Below the pieces are notes generated by a model. It searched no databases. It was not told the DNA's origin and worked only from the letters and a program-made list of their open reading frames with translations. A stretch of DNA of 12,917 nucleotides from Victivallales bacterium (GTDB lineage Bacteria; Verrucomicrobiota; Lentisphaeria; Oligosphaerales; Oligosphaeraceae), in assembly GCA_017431185.1 (NCBI GenBank), contig JAFRLP010000650.1, forward strand, positions 1-12,917, written 5' to 3'. This document shows positions 1 to 6,278 of this stretch, one piece after another. The position numbers and the translations under genes were made by a program. Position 1 is the stretch's first letter, and each line of letters begins with the position of its first letter.

Positions 1-21
1 CCCTTGATTTTCCTCTGACAT
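1..21 (-). CDS. 5' end of an unidentified gene running out of the window
   Basis: On the minus strand an ATG (complement of 19-21) opens a frame reading MSEENQG before the window ends. It is preceded by AGGAG (complement of 30-34) with 8 nt spacing, which is a good Shine-Dalgarno arrangement. It lies 82 nt downstream of the nitroreductase stop on the same strand, so it could be the next gene of that transcription unit. Seven codons are too few to say anything about function. The call rests only on the ribosome binding site plus open frame, so it may be a chance match. Confidence 0.45.
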
Positions 22-103
22 GGCAAACACTCCTATGAAACGCTTTTGTTGCAGCAAAAAAACTACTATTTAATGTACATCCAGCCTTGGATTTTTCCAC
101 TCA

Positions 104-685
104 CTACAGCCAACGAGCCACATCCTCCAATGAGATTTTCGGGACATGCAGCATACCTTGCTCATCCAGGTAGTATTTTCGGTTGCCCTCTTCCGAAACG
201 TCCTCCGCCACAGGATGCTCCGCAGGATACCCCACCGCAAGAACGTAGAGCAGAGCCTGCTCGGCGGAAATGTCAAGCAACCTCTCGACAGGCTCGTGCT
301 CCACCGAACCAATCCAGCAGCACCCCAAGCCACGAGTCCATCCAGCCAGCTGCATCGACTGGATGGCGGCTCCGGCATCGGCATGAACCAAGGCATTGGA
401 GTCACGCGGACCTACCACGGCGACAAAGGCCATCGGCCCGCTTTCCCCAGCCTTCGGGGTACGCGCAGGACGCACATACGCAGCCCAGGCCGTATGGCTC
501 AATACCTGGTTCACAAGACTCGCGGTGCGAACCACCACAAACCGCAGCCGTTGCAGGTTCGCCGCGCACGACGTAAGTCGCGCGGCATCAATCATATAGC
601 GCAAATCCGACTCAGGAACCGGCTCCTGCCGATACAGCCGAATGGTACGCCGCTGAAGAAGGGCGTCATTCAAACTCACAGTCAT
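104..685 (-). CDS. Nitroreductase-family FMN-dependent oxidoreductase
   Basis: This is a 193-residue protein of the nitroreductase fold, which uses FMN and NAD(P)H to reduce nitro groups, quinones or flavin-like substrates in the cytoplasm. Family marks visible are RRTIRLY at 12-18 (the N-terminal phosphate/FMN-contacting RRSxR-type motif), SCAANLQRLRFVVV at 39-52 (the S-x-x-N-x-Q segment), GLGCCWIGS at 119-127, LAVGYPAEHP at 149-158 and the typical tail YYLDEQGMLHVPK followed by SLEDV. Length is normal for the small single-domain subfamily. The ATG starts 1 nt after the methyltransferase stop, and its ribosome binding site (AAAGGAGAA) lies inside the last codons of that gene, so the two are almost certainly co-transcribed and translationally coupled. 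The physiological substrate cannot be told from sequence. Confidence 0.9.
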   Translation of the reverse strand: MTVSLNDALLQRRTIRLYRQEPVPESDLRYMIDAARLTSCAANLQRLRFVVVRTASLVNQVLSHTAWAAYVRPARTPKAGESGPMAFVAVVGPRDSNALVHADAGAAIQSMQLAGWTRGLGCCWIGSVEHEPVERLLDISAEQALLYVLAVGYPAEHPVAEDVSEEGNRKYYLDEQGMLHVPKISLEDVARWL

Positions 686-686
686 A

Positions 687-1991
687 TTAGTGTTCTCCTT
701 TAGACTTGGCTTGTTCCGGCAGGGACATTCGAGTTACTTCACCAATCTCGTCTGTCCATGGTTTTCGCGGGCCAAGAAACCTGTCACCATTCAGATGAAT
801 CAAGTCTTCTCTAGCCAGCAGAACAAGTGTCTCAAAATGCGCGGTGGCGGGGAACATGTCGAAGGCGGCGAGGCGCGTTAAGCGATATGCCCTGCCCAGC
901 GTCTTCAGGTCGCGTGCCAGCGTGGTCGGGTTGCAGGAGACGTATGCGATGACGGCGGGGCGGTGCTTCAGCAGCGCCTCCAGTGCCGCAGGCAGGCAGC
1001 CAGTGCGTGGCGGATCAAGCACGACGACCGTGGAAGATGCGTCCAGCCGTTCCAGTGCCCCGCCCAGCGCTGCCTCGGTAGTATGACGGAGGATAGTCGC
1101 CTTCATACCGGCTTCCTGATGATTAAGGGTGGCGCACTGGGCGGCCGCGCAGTCGCTTTCAATGACAATGCGATGGTCGAAGCGTGCGCCGAGAGCAAGC
1201 GAAAACGTGCCGACGCCGCCATAGGCGTCCACCAAAGTCCCGTTGGGGAGTGGCTCCAGCCACTCCGCCAAGGTGCTGACCAGCATGGGGGCGACATTCG
1301 GATTGACCTGCCAGAAGGAGCCAACTGGCACATGCACTTCAAGGCCAGCCAGTTTTTCAATCAGGCATGCTTTTTTACAAGTCACTCCCAGATAGCAGGC
1401 CATCCCTCCCGTGGAACTATGCCGAATGGTCAACGGAAGCGGAGTTTTCGTCTGCCCATTTCGCGCCACCCAAGGCAGCGCCAGGCATTCGCCGAGACTG
1501 CGGTTGATGGAATCATCCGCCAGAGGACAGGCTTTGACGGGGAAAAACGTGACATTATCGCGCTGGCAGAAACCATAGCGCACCTGGTCACCATCGCGAA
1601 ACGCCTCCAGACGCAGCTTGTTGCGGTAGCCCAGGCGTTTGGGAGAGGAACGGAAAAATTCAGGCTGGATGTCTCCATCCACCCTGCCGATACGTGCCAG
1701 TGAAGCAGTCAATTGTTTCGATTTGGCAGCGATTTCAGCAGAGTACTCCAAGTGCTGATAGACACATCCGCCACATTGTCCGTAGTAGGGGCAGACAGGC
1801 TTCGCCCGCCCTGCCCCAGCCTCGCGCAGCGAGAGCATTTCGCAACGCGAAAAGGATTTGCCAGGGGAGACGACACGCACATCCGCCAGGTCGCCGACGG
1901 CGGTGAAGGGCACAAACGCCACCTTTCCGTCAGCCAGGTGTCCGACACCATCGCCGCCAAATGCTATGTCTGTTATCCGAACAGTCTCCAT
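687..1991 (-). CDS. 23S rRNA (uracil-5-)-methyltransferase, RlmD/RumA family
   Basis: A SAM-dependent m5U methyltransferase of the TrmA/RumA/RlmCD family. With the start at 1991 (METVRITDIAFGGDGVGH) it has 434 residues: a TRAM domain at about 1-58, then an iron-sulfur motif CPYYGQCGGCVYQH (C67, C73, C76) with the fourth cysteine at C155 (PVKACPLADD). The SAM-binding fold follows, with QVN at 228-230, DAYGGVGTFS at 255-264, DPPRTGC at 326-332, the catalytic cysteine C353 in YVSCNPTTLARD, and the general-base glutamate E387 in AHFETLVLL. A longer frame opens at 2057, but its extra 22 codons run through a 14-bp inverted repeat, whereas METV fits the usual TRAM start and has GGCGGA upstream. About 40 polar residues follow the normal family end, which is unusual. 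Whether it modifies U1939, U747 or both cannot be decided here, so no symbol is given. Confidence 0.93.
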   Translation of the reverse strand: METVRITDIAFGGDGVGHLADGKVAFVPFTAVGDLADVRVVSPGKSFSRCEMLSLREAGAGRAKPVCPYYGQCGGCVYQHLEYSAEIAAKSKQLTASLARIGRVDGDIQPEFFRSSPKRLGYRNKLRLEAFRDGDQVRYGFCQRDNVTFFPVKACPLADDSINRSLGECLALPWVARNGQTKTPLPLTIRHSSTGGMACYLGVTCKKACLIEKLAGLEVHVPVGSFWQVNPNVAPMLVSTLAEWLEPLPNGTLVDAYGGVGTFSLALGARFDHRIVIESDCAAAQCATLNHQEAGMKATILRHTTEAALGGALERLDASSTVVVLDPPRTGCLPAALEALLKHRPAVIAYVSCNPTTLARDLKTLGRAYRLTRLAAFDMFPATAHFETLVLLAREDLIHLNGDRFLGPRKPWTDEIGEVTRMSLPEQAKSKGEH

Positions 1992-2022
1992 TTCCAGTCC
2001 GCCTGCGACAATATGCGACAAG

Positions 2023-2051
2023 GACTCCAGCCAACGTCGTTGGCTGGAGTC
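2023..2051 (-). terminator. Inverted repeat between isomerase and methyltransferase genes, possible terminator
   Basis: The arms GACTCCAGCCAACG (2023-2036) and CGTTGGCTGGAGTC (2038-2051) are perfectly complementary across a single central T, giving a 12-bp stem with a 5-nt loop in practice. It lies in the gap between the isomerase stop (2104) and the likely methyltransferase start (1991), both on the minus strand. No strong T-run follows on either strand, so it is not a classical intrinsic terminator. It could be a terminator with a weak tail, a processing site or a regulator-binding palindrome. Confidence 0.4.
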
Positions 2052-2103
2052 AAGCAAATTGCGTTATGCAGTCTGACAAATCCGAGGATGAGCCGAGAAT
2101 CAA

Positions 2104-2946
2104 TCACATCGCCAGGATTTTGTCCAGAGCCTGCGAGGTGCGCGCCAGCAGCGTGTCATCGGGCGGCATCATTTCGGCGGTGATGGTCTTGTCGTAGCCG
2201 ATTTTGCGCAAGGCGGCCATGGTCTCCTTCCAAGGCATGTCACCGGCCAGAAGGTCGCAGAAGCCAGCCAGAGAGCCGACGTCCTTCTTGAAGTCCTTGA
2301 TATGGACACGGCGGATGCGCTTGCCAAGCAACTCAATCCAATGCGGAGGATACTGATGATAGCCCAGCACATTGCCCGCATCGAAGTAAATCCCCACAAA
2401 AGGATTGTCGAAGGAATCGACAAAATCACGGAATTCGAGGGGAGAATAGAACATGCCGTTCCAGACATTCTCCAGACAGAGCTCCACCCCAATCTGCGCG
2501 GCGTGCTCGCCGATGACCTTCACGCTTTCACGCGCCCACTCCACCGCCTTGTCATACGGGACGGGGCCGTACTTGGGTTCCCACAGAATGTTCACCGCGC
2601 CCGGCACATGAAGCAGGGATTTGGCCCCAATCCAGGCGGCACGGTCCAGAGCACCCTTCAGATTGGCCACAGCCTGCGCACGGGTGGCCGCATTCAAGTC
2701 CGTGGGCGAGCACTCCCAGGTCATGCCGGAGGCGACGGATTGCAGCTGGATGCCGATGCGGGATGCCTCGTCCGCCCAACGCTGGCAGGTCTGCTGGTCA
2801 GTGGTGGGGGTCAGGGGGCCCGTCAGGCCAAAACAGAGTTCGATGGCGTCATAGCCGTTCTCCTTGGCAAGGCGCATCGCCTGAATCGGGTCCATGGGAG
2901 CGCCATTGACCTGCGGAAAAGACCAGTAACTAATGGATTTTAACAC
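2104..2946 (-). CDS. Sugar phosphate isomerase/epimerase (xylose isomerase-like TIM barrel)
   Basis: A 280-residue cytoplasmic protein of the AP-endonuclease-2/xylose-isomerase-like TIM barrel family (IolE, hydroxypyruvate isomerase, ketose 3-epimerases). The expected four metal ligands are all present in order: E159 in LCLENVWNG, D189 in IYFDAGNV, H215 in RRVHIKDF and E258 in ITAEMMPP. These match the Glu-Asp-His-Glu set of D-tagatose/L-ribulose 3-epimerases, so it is probably an active metal-dependent isomerase or epimerase acting on a sugar or sugar phosphate. The start is GTG at 2946, chosen because GAGGTG lies 4 nt upstream and the first beta strand (MLKSISYWSF) begins there. It is transcribed divergently from the FadL-type gene and is followed by the inverted repeat at 2023-2051. 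The exact substrate is not determinable. Confidence 0.88.
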   Translation of the reverse strand: MLKSISYWSFPQVNGAPMDPIQAMRLAKENGYDAIELCFGLTGPLTPTTDQQTCQRWADEASRIGIQLQSVASGMTWECSPTDLNAATRAQAVANLKGALDRAAWIGAKSLLHVPGAVNILWEPKYGPVPYDKAVEWARESVKVIGEHAAQIGVELCLENVWNGMFYSPLEFRDFVDSFDNPFVGIYFDAGNVLGYHQYPPHWIELLGKRIRRVHIKDFKKDVGSLAGFCDLLAGDMPWKETMAALRKIGYDKTITAEMMPPDDTLLARTSQALDKILAM

Positions 2947-2999
2947 GTTTCACCTCACAATTACAGGGTTGCACGACACACGGGAAAAAAACACCTATG

Positions 3000-3027
3000 A
3001 CTGTAACCCATTCTTCAAAAAAATCAA
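3000..3027 (-). promoter_or_regulatory. Candidate sigma-70 promoter for the isomerase gene
   Basis: On the minus strand TTGATT (complement of 3022-3027) is separated by 16 nt from TACAGT (complement of 3000-3005). Each hexamer matches consensus at four of six positions. The predicted start near 2993 would give a leader of about 46 nt before the GTG. The assignment is by pattern only. Confidence 0.35.
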
Positions 3028-3119
3028 GCCGACAGGTCGATTGTTGTTTTCCGGCGCCAAAAGAGAGTGCCGGCCCCATTTATTTTTACAAAAATACGCT
3101 TTTTGTCATTTTTTCCGCT

Positions 3120-3146
3120 TTGCAAAATGAAAAAAGGGTGTATAGT
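3120..3146 (+). promoter_or_regulatory. Candidate sigma-70 promoter for the FadL-type gene
   Basis: TTGCAA (3120-3125) and TATAGT (3141-3146) are separated by 15 nt, slightly short, inside a locally AT-rich stretch that contrasts with the GC-rich genes around it. The -10 hexamer matches five of six consensus positions. The start would be near 3153, leaving a leader of about 58 nt. The interval 2947-3210 otherwise holds only this divergent regulatory region. Confidence 0.4.
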
Positions 3147-3210
3147 ATAGGAGTTTGAGGTCATCCAAAGGATGGCAGAAAGCACAGGCATCAACCAAGG
3201 AGAAAGAGAG

Positions 3211-4596
3211 ATGTTTCGGAAAATCGGGAAAATTCTGGCGGGTCTGGCGGTTTGTGGGCTGCTGGGGGCCAGCAGTGTGAAGGGTGCGGGCTTTGCCATC
3301 ATCGAGCAGACGACTCGGAGCATGGGGCGCGCATTGGGTGGTGTCACTGCGGACACGAACGACCCCAACGCCCTGTATTTCAACGCATCAATACCCGCCT
3401 GGTTTGACCATGACCAGATATCCCTTGGCATCCACTTTCTGAAGATACACATCAACTACTCGGACAAGGGCAGCACCTCCAGCCTGGGCGACGAGGAGGG
3501 CAATGACATCGGCGGGTGGTCGAACATTCCGAACCTGGTCTATGTCCATCCCATCACGGAAACGCTGAGCTTCGGCTTCAGCATTTCCGGCACCAGCGGA
3601 ACCAAGACCGACTACAAGAACGAGTGGGTTGGCCGTTACACGGCGACCTTGACCGACATCGCGGTCATGGACTTCAACCCTGTCATCGCCTGGCGTCCCG
3701 TCGATAACTTCGCCATCGGTTTGGGTCTGGTCGTGGAATACGCCATGGTCAAGCAGGAGCAGATGCTGGACTTCCGTGAGGCCAATGCGGCCGCGCAGCA
3801 ACTTTCGGCATACGGCCCCTACTGGGATGGCCCCAGCAGCGTGCGCGACGGCAAAATCAAGATGGACGGTGACTCCGTGGCAATGGGCTTCACCGCCGGC
3901 ATGAGCTACAAGCCCTGGCAGGGCACCACCCTCGGTCTGGGGTTCCGCTCCAGGATGCGCCATCACATCAAGGACATGAAGGTTCGCAGCCACAGCACAA
4001 AGGATATGAAGAACTTCCTGGCCGCGCATTATCCTGGCTCCACCACCACCATGTCCCAATTCCTCGGCTTTGACTCCTTCAACACCCGCGGCAAGGCCGC
4101 GTCATATCTGCACCTGCCCGCCTCCGTCACCTTCGGCGTGATGCAGGACATCACCGAAAAATGGCGTGTCGGCCTGGACGTCGCCTGGAGCGAACAGCAC
4201 GTGATGGAAGACCTCCGTGCCGACTTCAACCACACCATGTACGGCCAGGTTGACAGCCAGCGCCTGGTCATGCACTGGGGGGACAACTGGCGTGTCGCCC
4301 TGGGCACGGAGTACGACGTGACGGACAAATTGACCGTGCGCTCTGGCGTCGCCTGGGACCAGACCCCGATTCAGAACAAATACCGCAACACCAAGATGCC
4401 CGACGCCGACCGCTACTGGTTCGCACTCGGTCTCGGCTATCAGTTCACTGAAAGGCTCCGTGCCGACTTCGCCTGGACTCACATCTGCTACGAGTCTCCG
4501 TCCATCCACCAGCGGGTGAACGACACTGAAACCATCAACGGCAAATACGGGGCGCGCTCGGAGACCTTCAGCTTCTCCATGACCTACTCCTTCTGA
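3211..4596 (+). CDS. FadL/OmpP1/TodX-family outer-membrane transporter
   Basis: A 461-residue outer-membrane beta-barrel of the long-chain fatty acid/hydrocarbon transport family. An N-terminal signal peptide ([20 protein letters not shown], then SSVKG) is probably cut before A26, giving a mature start AGFAIIEQ. The hallmark early segment follows: [25 protein letters not shown], at about 36-60, comparable to the hatch region of FadL where the NPA-type motif lies. The rest alternates aromatic and polar residues as expected for barrel strands and ends in FSMTYSF, with the C-terminal phenylalanine used by the BAM machinery. Length is close to E. coli FadL. The start at 3211 is preferred over an in-frame ATG at 3172 because AAGGAG lies 8 nt before it and the signal peptide begins there. 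It has its own promoter region and a strong terminator, so it is probably monocistronic. Likely cargo is hydrophobic molecules, but the substrate is unknown. Confidence 0.9.
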   Translation: MFRKIGKILAGLAVCGLLGASSVKGAGFAIIEQTTRSMGRALGGVTADTNDPNALYFNASIPAWFDHDQISLGIHFLKIHINYSDKGSTSSLGDEEGNDIGGWSNIPNLVYVHPITETLSFGFSISGTSGTKTDYKNEWVGRYTATLTDIAVMDFNPVIAWRPVDNFAIGLGLVVEYAMVKQEQMLDFREANAAAQQLSAYGPYWDGPSSVRDGKIKMDGDSVAMGFTAGMSYKPWQGTTLGLGFRSRMRHHIKDMKVRSHSTKDMKNFLAAHYPGSTTTMSQFLGFDSFNTRGKAASYLHLPASVTFGVMQDITEKWRVGLDVAWSEQHVMEDLRADFNHTMYGQVDSQRLVMHWGDNWRVALGTEYDVTDKLTVRSGVAWDQTPIQNKYRNTKMPDADRYWFALGLGYQFTERLRADFAWTHICYESPSIHQRVNDTETINGKYGARSETFSFSMTYSF

Positions 4597-4627
4597 TTCG
4601 CCAAATCTCGCAATCGCACCAATCCAG

Positions 4628-4670
4628 TGCACCGCCGGCGGGCAAACGCCCGTCGGCGGTGCATTTTCAT
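4628..4670 (+). terminator. Intrinsic terminator after the FadL-type gene
   Basis: The arms TGCACCGCCGGCGGGC (4628-4643) and GCCCGTCGGCGGTGCA (4648-4663) form a 16-bp stem with one G-T wobble and an AAAC tetraloop, followed by TTTTCATTT. It lies 31 nt after the stop codon, in the correct orientation to end the FadL-type transcript. Confidence 0.93.
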
Positions 4671-4705
4671 TTAGGGGGGGATGCATCACGCACACGTAGT
4701 TTTTT

Positions 4706-4720
4706 TGGCATATTTTCTGC
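4706..4720 (+). promoter_or_regulatory. Sigma-54-like -24/-12 promoter upstream of the pseudopilin
   Basis: The sequence TTGGCATATTTTCTGCTT contains TGGCA at the -24 position and TGC at -12, with exactly 10 nt between the invariant GG (4707-4708) and GC (4719-4720). This spacing and the TGGCA half-site are the diagnostic features of RpoN promoters, which commonly drive pilin genes. The start would fall near 4731-4732, leaving about 26 nt before the ATG at 4758. A sigma-70 reading with CATATT as -10 lacks a credible -35. Confidence 0.5.
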
Positions 4721-4757
4721 TTGGTTATCTGCCCAAAAGGAGATGCAATCAATCGAA

Positions 4758-5543
4758 ATGAAGAAAAGACTTTTCACGCTCATCGAATTGCTGGTGGTCA
4801 TCGGGGTTATCGCGATTCTGGCCGCCATGTTGCTGCCGGCCTTGGGAAAGGCGCGCCAGAAGGCGCGTGACACCTCCTGCAAGTCCCTGCTCAAGCAATA
4901 CGGGGCCGCCACAATCATGTACGCAGACGACTACGGAGATTTCTTCCCCGACATCCGCACCTACTTGACCAAGGAGTCGGGTTTCCCCGCCTATTTCACG
5001 GGAGGCGCACAACTGACGGAACAGCTCACCCGCTGCCCCGGCGACGGCGCCACCGAAAGGCTGGGACGTCTCGCCACCTGCACTCAGGGAGGCGTGACCA
5101 TCAGGGTGTCCATCGGCGGAACGGTGAACCTCACCGACTCGCAGACAGCCACCAGGGTCGGCTATCAGCGCGTTGACCAGAACCGCAACCAGACACACGC
5201 CAGATTCCCCTCCAAACGCGCACAGTGGGTGGACTACCAGAACCAGAGCGACGACAAGAGTGTCACCGGCGCAGGGCTTTCCATTGGAAAGGGGTATGCC
5301 AGCGAGAGCGACGACTTGAAGGAATACGTGTTCCGCCATCCCAACAACACCTGCAACGGCTCGTTTGCCGACGGCCATGTCGGTGTCATCCGCCTCACGG
5401 CATGCGCCACAACCGACGGCGGGCACAACCTGGCGGGCACCTGGACTTTCCCAGGCAACCTCACCTATCCCTTCGGCCCGCGGCAGGCCGACGGATTTGG
5501 CGGTCTCGAAGCCCTGCAAGACCAGGCCGGAGTCAGTTTCTGA
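4758..5543 (+). CDS. Type II secretion/type IV pilin-like pseudopilin with H-Xn-DG box
   Basis: A 261-residue pseudopilin. The N-terminus [15 protein letters not shown] continues into a hydrophobic helix to about residue 30. The +5 glutamate is E10, and prepilin peptidase would cut before F6. The residue before the cut is leucine rather than the usual glycine. The globular part has CPGDG at 93-97 and a C-terminal box H194-...-FADGHVG with ten residues between H and DG (nine in the standard H-X9-DG domain), then about 50 extra residues. Such proteins are exported, N-methylated and inserted in the inner membrane or a pseudopilus. An in-frame ATG at 4743 directly abuts the AAAAGGAG site, while the ATG at 4758 is 15 nt from it, so the start is uncertain. 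MKKR is chosen as the family-typical start. The stop is 19 nt before the ABC ATPase start. Confidence 0.88.
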   Translation: MKKRLFTLIELLVVIGVIAILAAMLLPALGKARQKARDTSCKSLLKQYGAATIMYADDYGDFFPDIRTYLTKESGFPAYFTGGAQLTEQLTRCPGDGATERLGRLATCTQGGVTIRVSIGGTVNLTDSQTATRVGYQRVDQNRNQTHARFPSKRAQWVDYQNQSDDKSVTGAGLSIGKGYASESDDLKEYVFRHPNNTCNGSFADGHVGVIRLTACATTDGGHNLAGTWTFPGNLTYPFGPRQADGFGGLEALQDQAGVSF

Positions 5544-5562
5544 AACGGAAGAGGAAAACAAG

Positions 5563-6273
5563 ATGCACATAGAGTTGACCCAAGTCAAGAAAAACTATCC
5601 AGGCGGCGTGGTTGCCGTGGCGGGGATAGACCTGGCTGTGCCCCACGGCCAATTTTTGGCGGTGACGGGGGCCAGCGGGTCAGGAAAGACAACCCTGCTT
5701 CACCTGATGGGCGGACTGGCACGCCCCAGCGGCGGAGACGTCAGAATCGATGGAACCGACCTGAACACGCTCAATGACCGGGAGTTGACCCTGTTCCGCC
5801 GAAGCCACATCGGCGTGGTGTTCCAGGCGTTCAATCTCCTGCCGACGCTGACGGCGGAGGAGAACATCCTGCTTCCCATCCTGGCCGGACACGCCGGTCT
5901 CCCCCAAGGGAAACTGACCAGCGCCCTGAACGCCCTGCTGGAGCGGCTGGGACTTCAGGCACGTCGGCGCCACTACCCGGACACGCTGTCAGGCGGCGAG
6001 CAGCAGCGGGTCGCCATCGCCCGCGCACTGCTTCTGGACTATGCCACCGACAGCCACGACGGTCTTCTGCTGGCGGACGAACCGACGGGGAACCTTGACT
6101 CGGAAAACAGCCGAAACATCTGCCGGCTCCTCCGTGAACTCTGCACCGAACGCAGGCACACCATGGTTGTCGTGACCCATGAGTCCACGGTGGCCGACTG
6201 GACTGACCGCGTCATCACCCTAAAGGACGGCCTGCTCCTTTCCGACCACAGGGCAACGCCAAAGGAGAATTGA
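5563..6273 (+). CDS. ABC transporter ATP-binding protein, LolD/MacB/FtsE type
   Basis: A 236-residue nucleotide-binding subunit. All motors are intact: Walker A GASGSGKT (36-43), Q-loop glutamine Q88 in VVFQAFNLLP, signature LSGGEQQR (142-149), Walker B LLLADEP (168-174, catalytic E173) followed by TGNLD, and the switch histidine H206 in VVVTHES. The LLADEPTGNLD block and the overall size are typical of the LolD/MacB/YbbA group, which powers FtsX-type permeases that do not transport through the membrane in the classical way but work on substrates from the periplasmic side. The segment between signature and Walker B (DYATDSHDG) is a few residues longer than usual. The start at 5563 follows GAGGA. 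Its end is 5 nt before the permease start, whose ribosome binding site lies inside this gene's last codons, so the two are coupled and very likely form one complex. Confidence 0.93.
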   Translation: MHIELTQVKKNYPGGVVAVAGIDLAVPHGQFLAVTGASGSGKTTLLHLMGGLARPSGGDVRIDGTDLNTLNDRELTLFRRSHIGVVFQAFNLLPTLTAEENILLPILAGHAGLPQGKLTSALNALLERLGLQARRRHYPDTLSGGEQQRVAIARALLLDYATDSHDGLLLADEPTGNLDSENSRNICRLLRELCTERRHTMVVVTHESTVADWTDRVITLKDGLLLSDHRATPKEN

Positions 6274-6278
6274 CCGCC

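Noticed and set aside
79..97. Small hairpin ATCCA/TGGAT followed by TTTT on the plus strand
   Set aside because: The stem is only 5 bp and no plus-strand gene lies upstream for it to terminate.
1992..2057. Longer N-terminus of the rRNA methyltransferase starting at 2057
   Set aside because: The extra codons lie in the 2023-2051 palindrome and do not resemble the family. METV at 1991 gives the expected TRAM start with a purine-rich site upstream.
3172..3210. Upstream ATG of the FadL-type gene
   Set aside because: It would add 13 polar residues ahead of a normal signal peptide, and its only purine-rich site overlaps the ATG. AAGGAG at the 3211 start is correctly spaced.
5365..5562. Upstream extension of the ABC ATPase frame into the pseudopilin gene
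   Set aside because: It overlaps the pseudopilin coding region in another frame. The ATG at 5563 has its own ribosome binding site and matches the family N-terminus.
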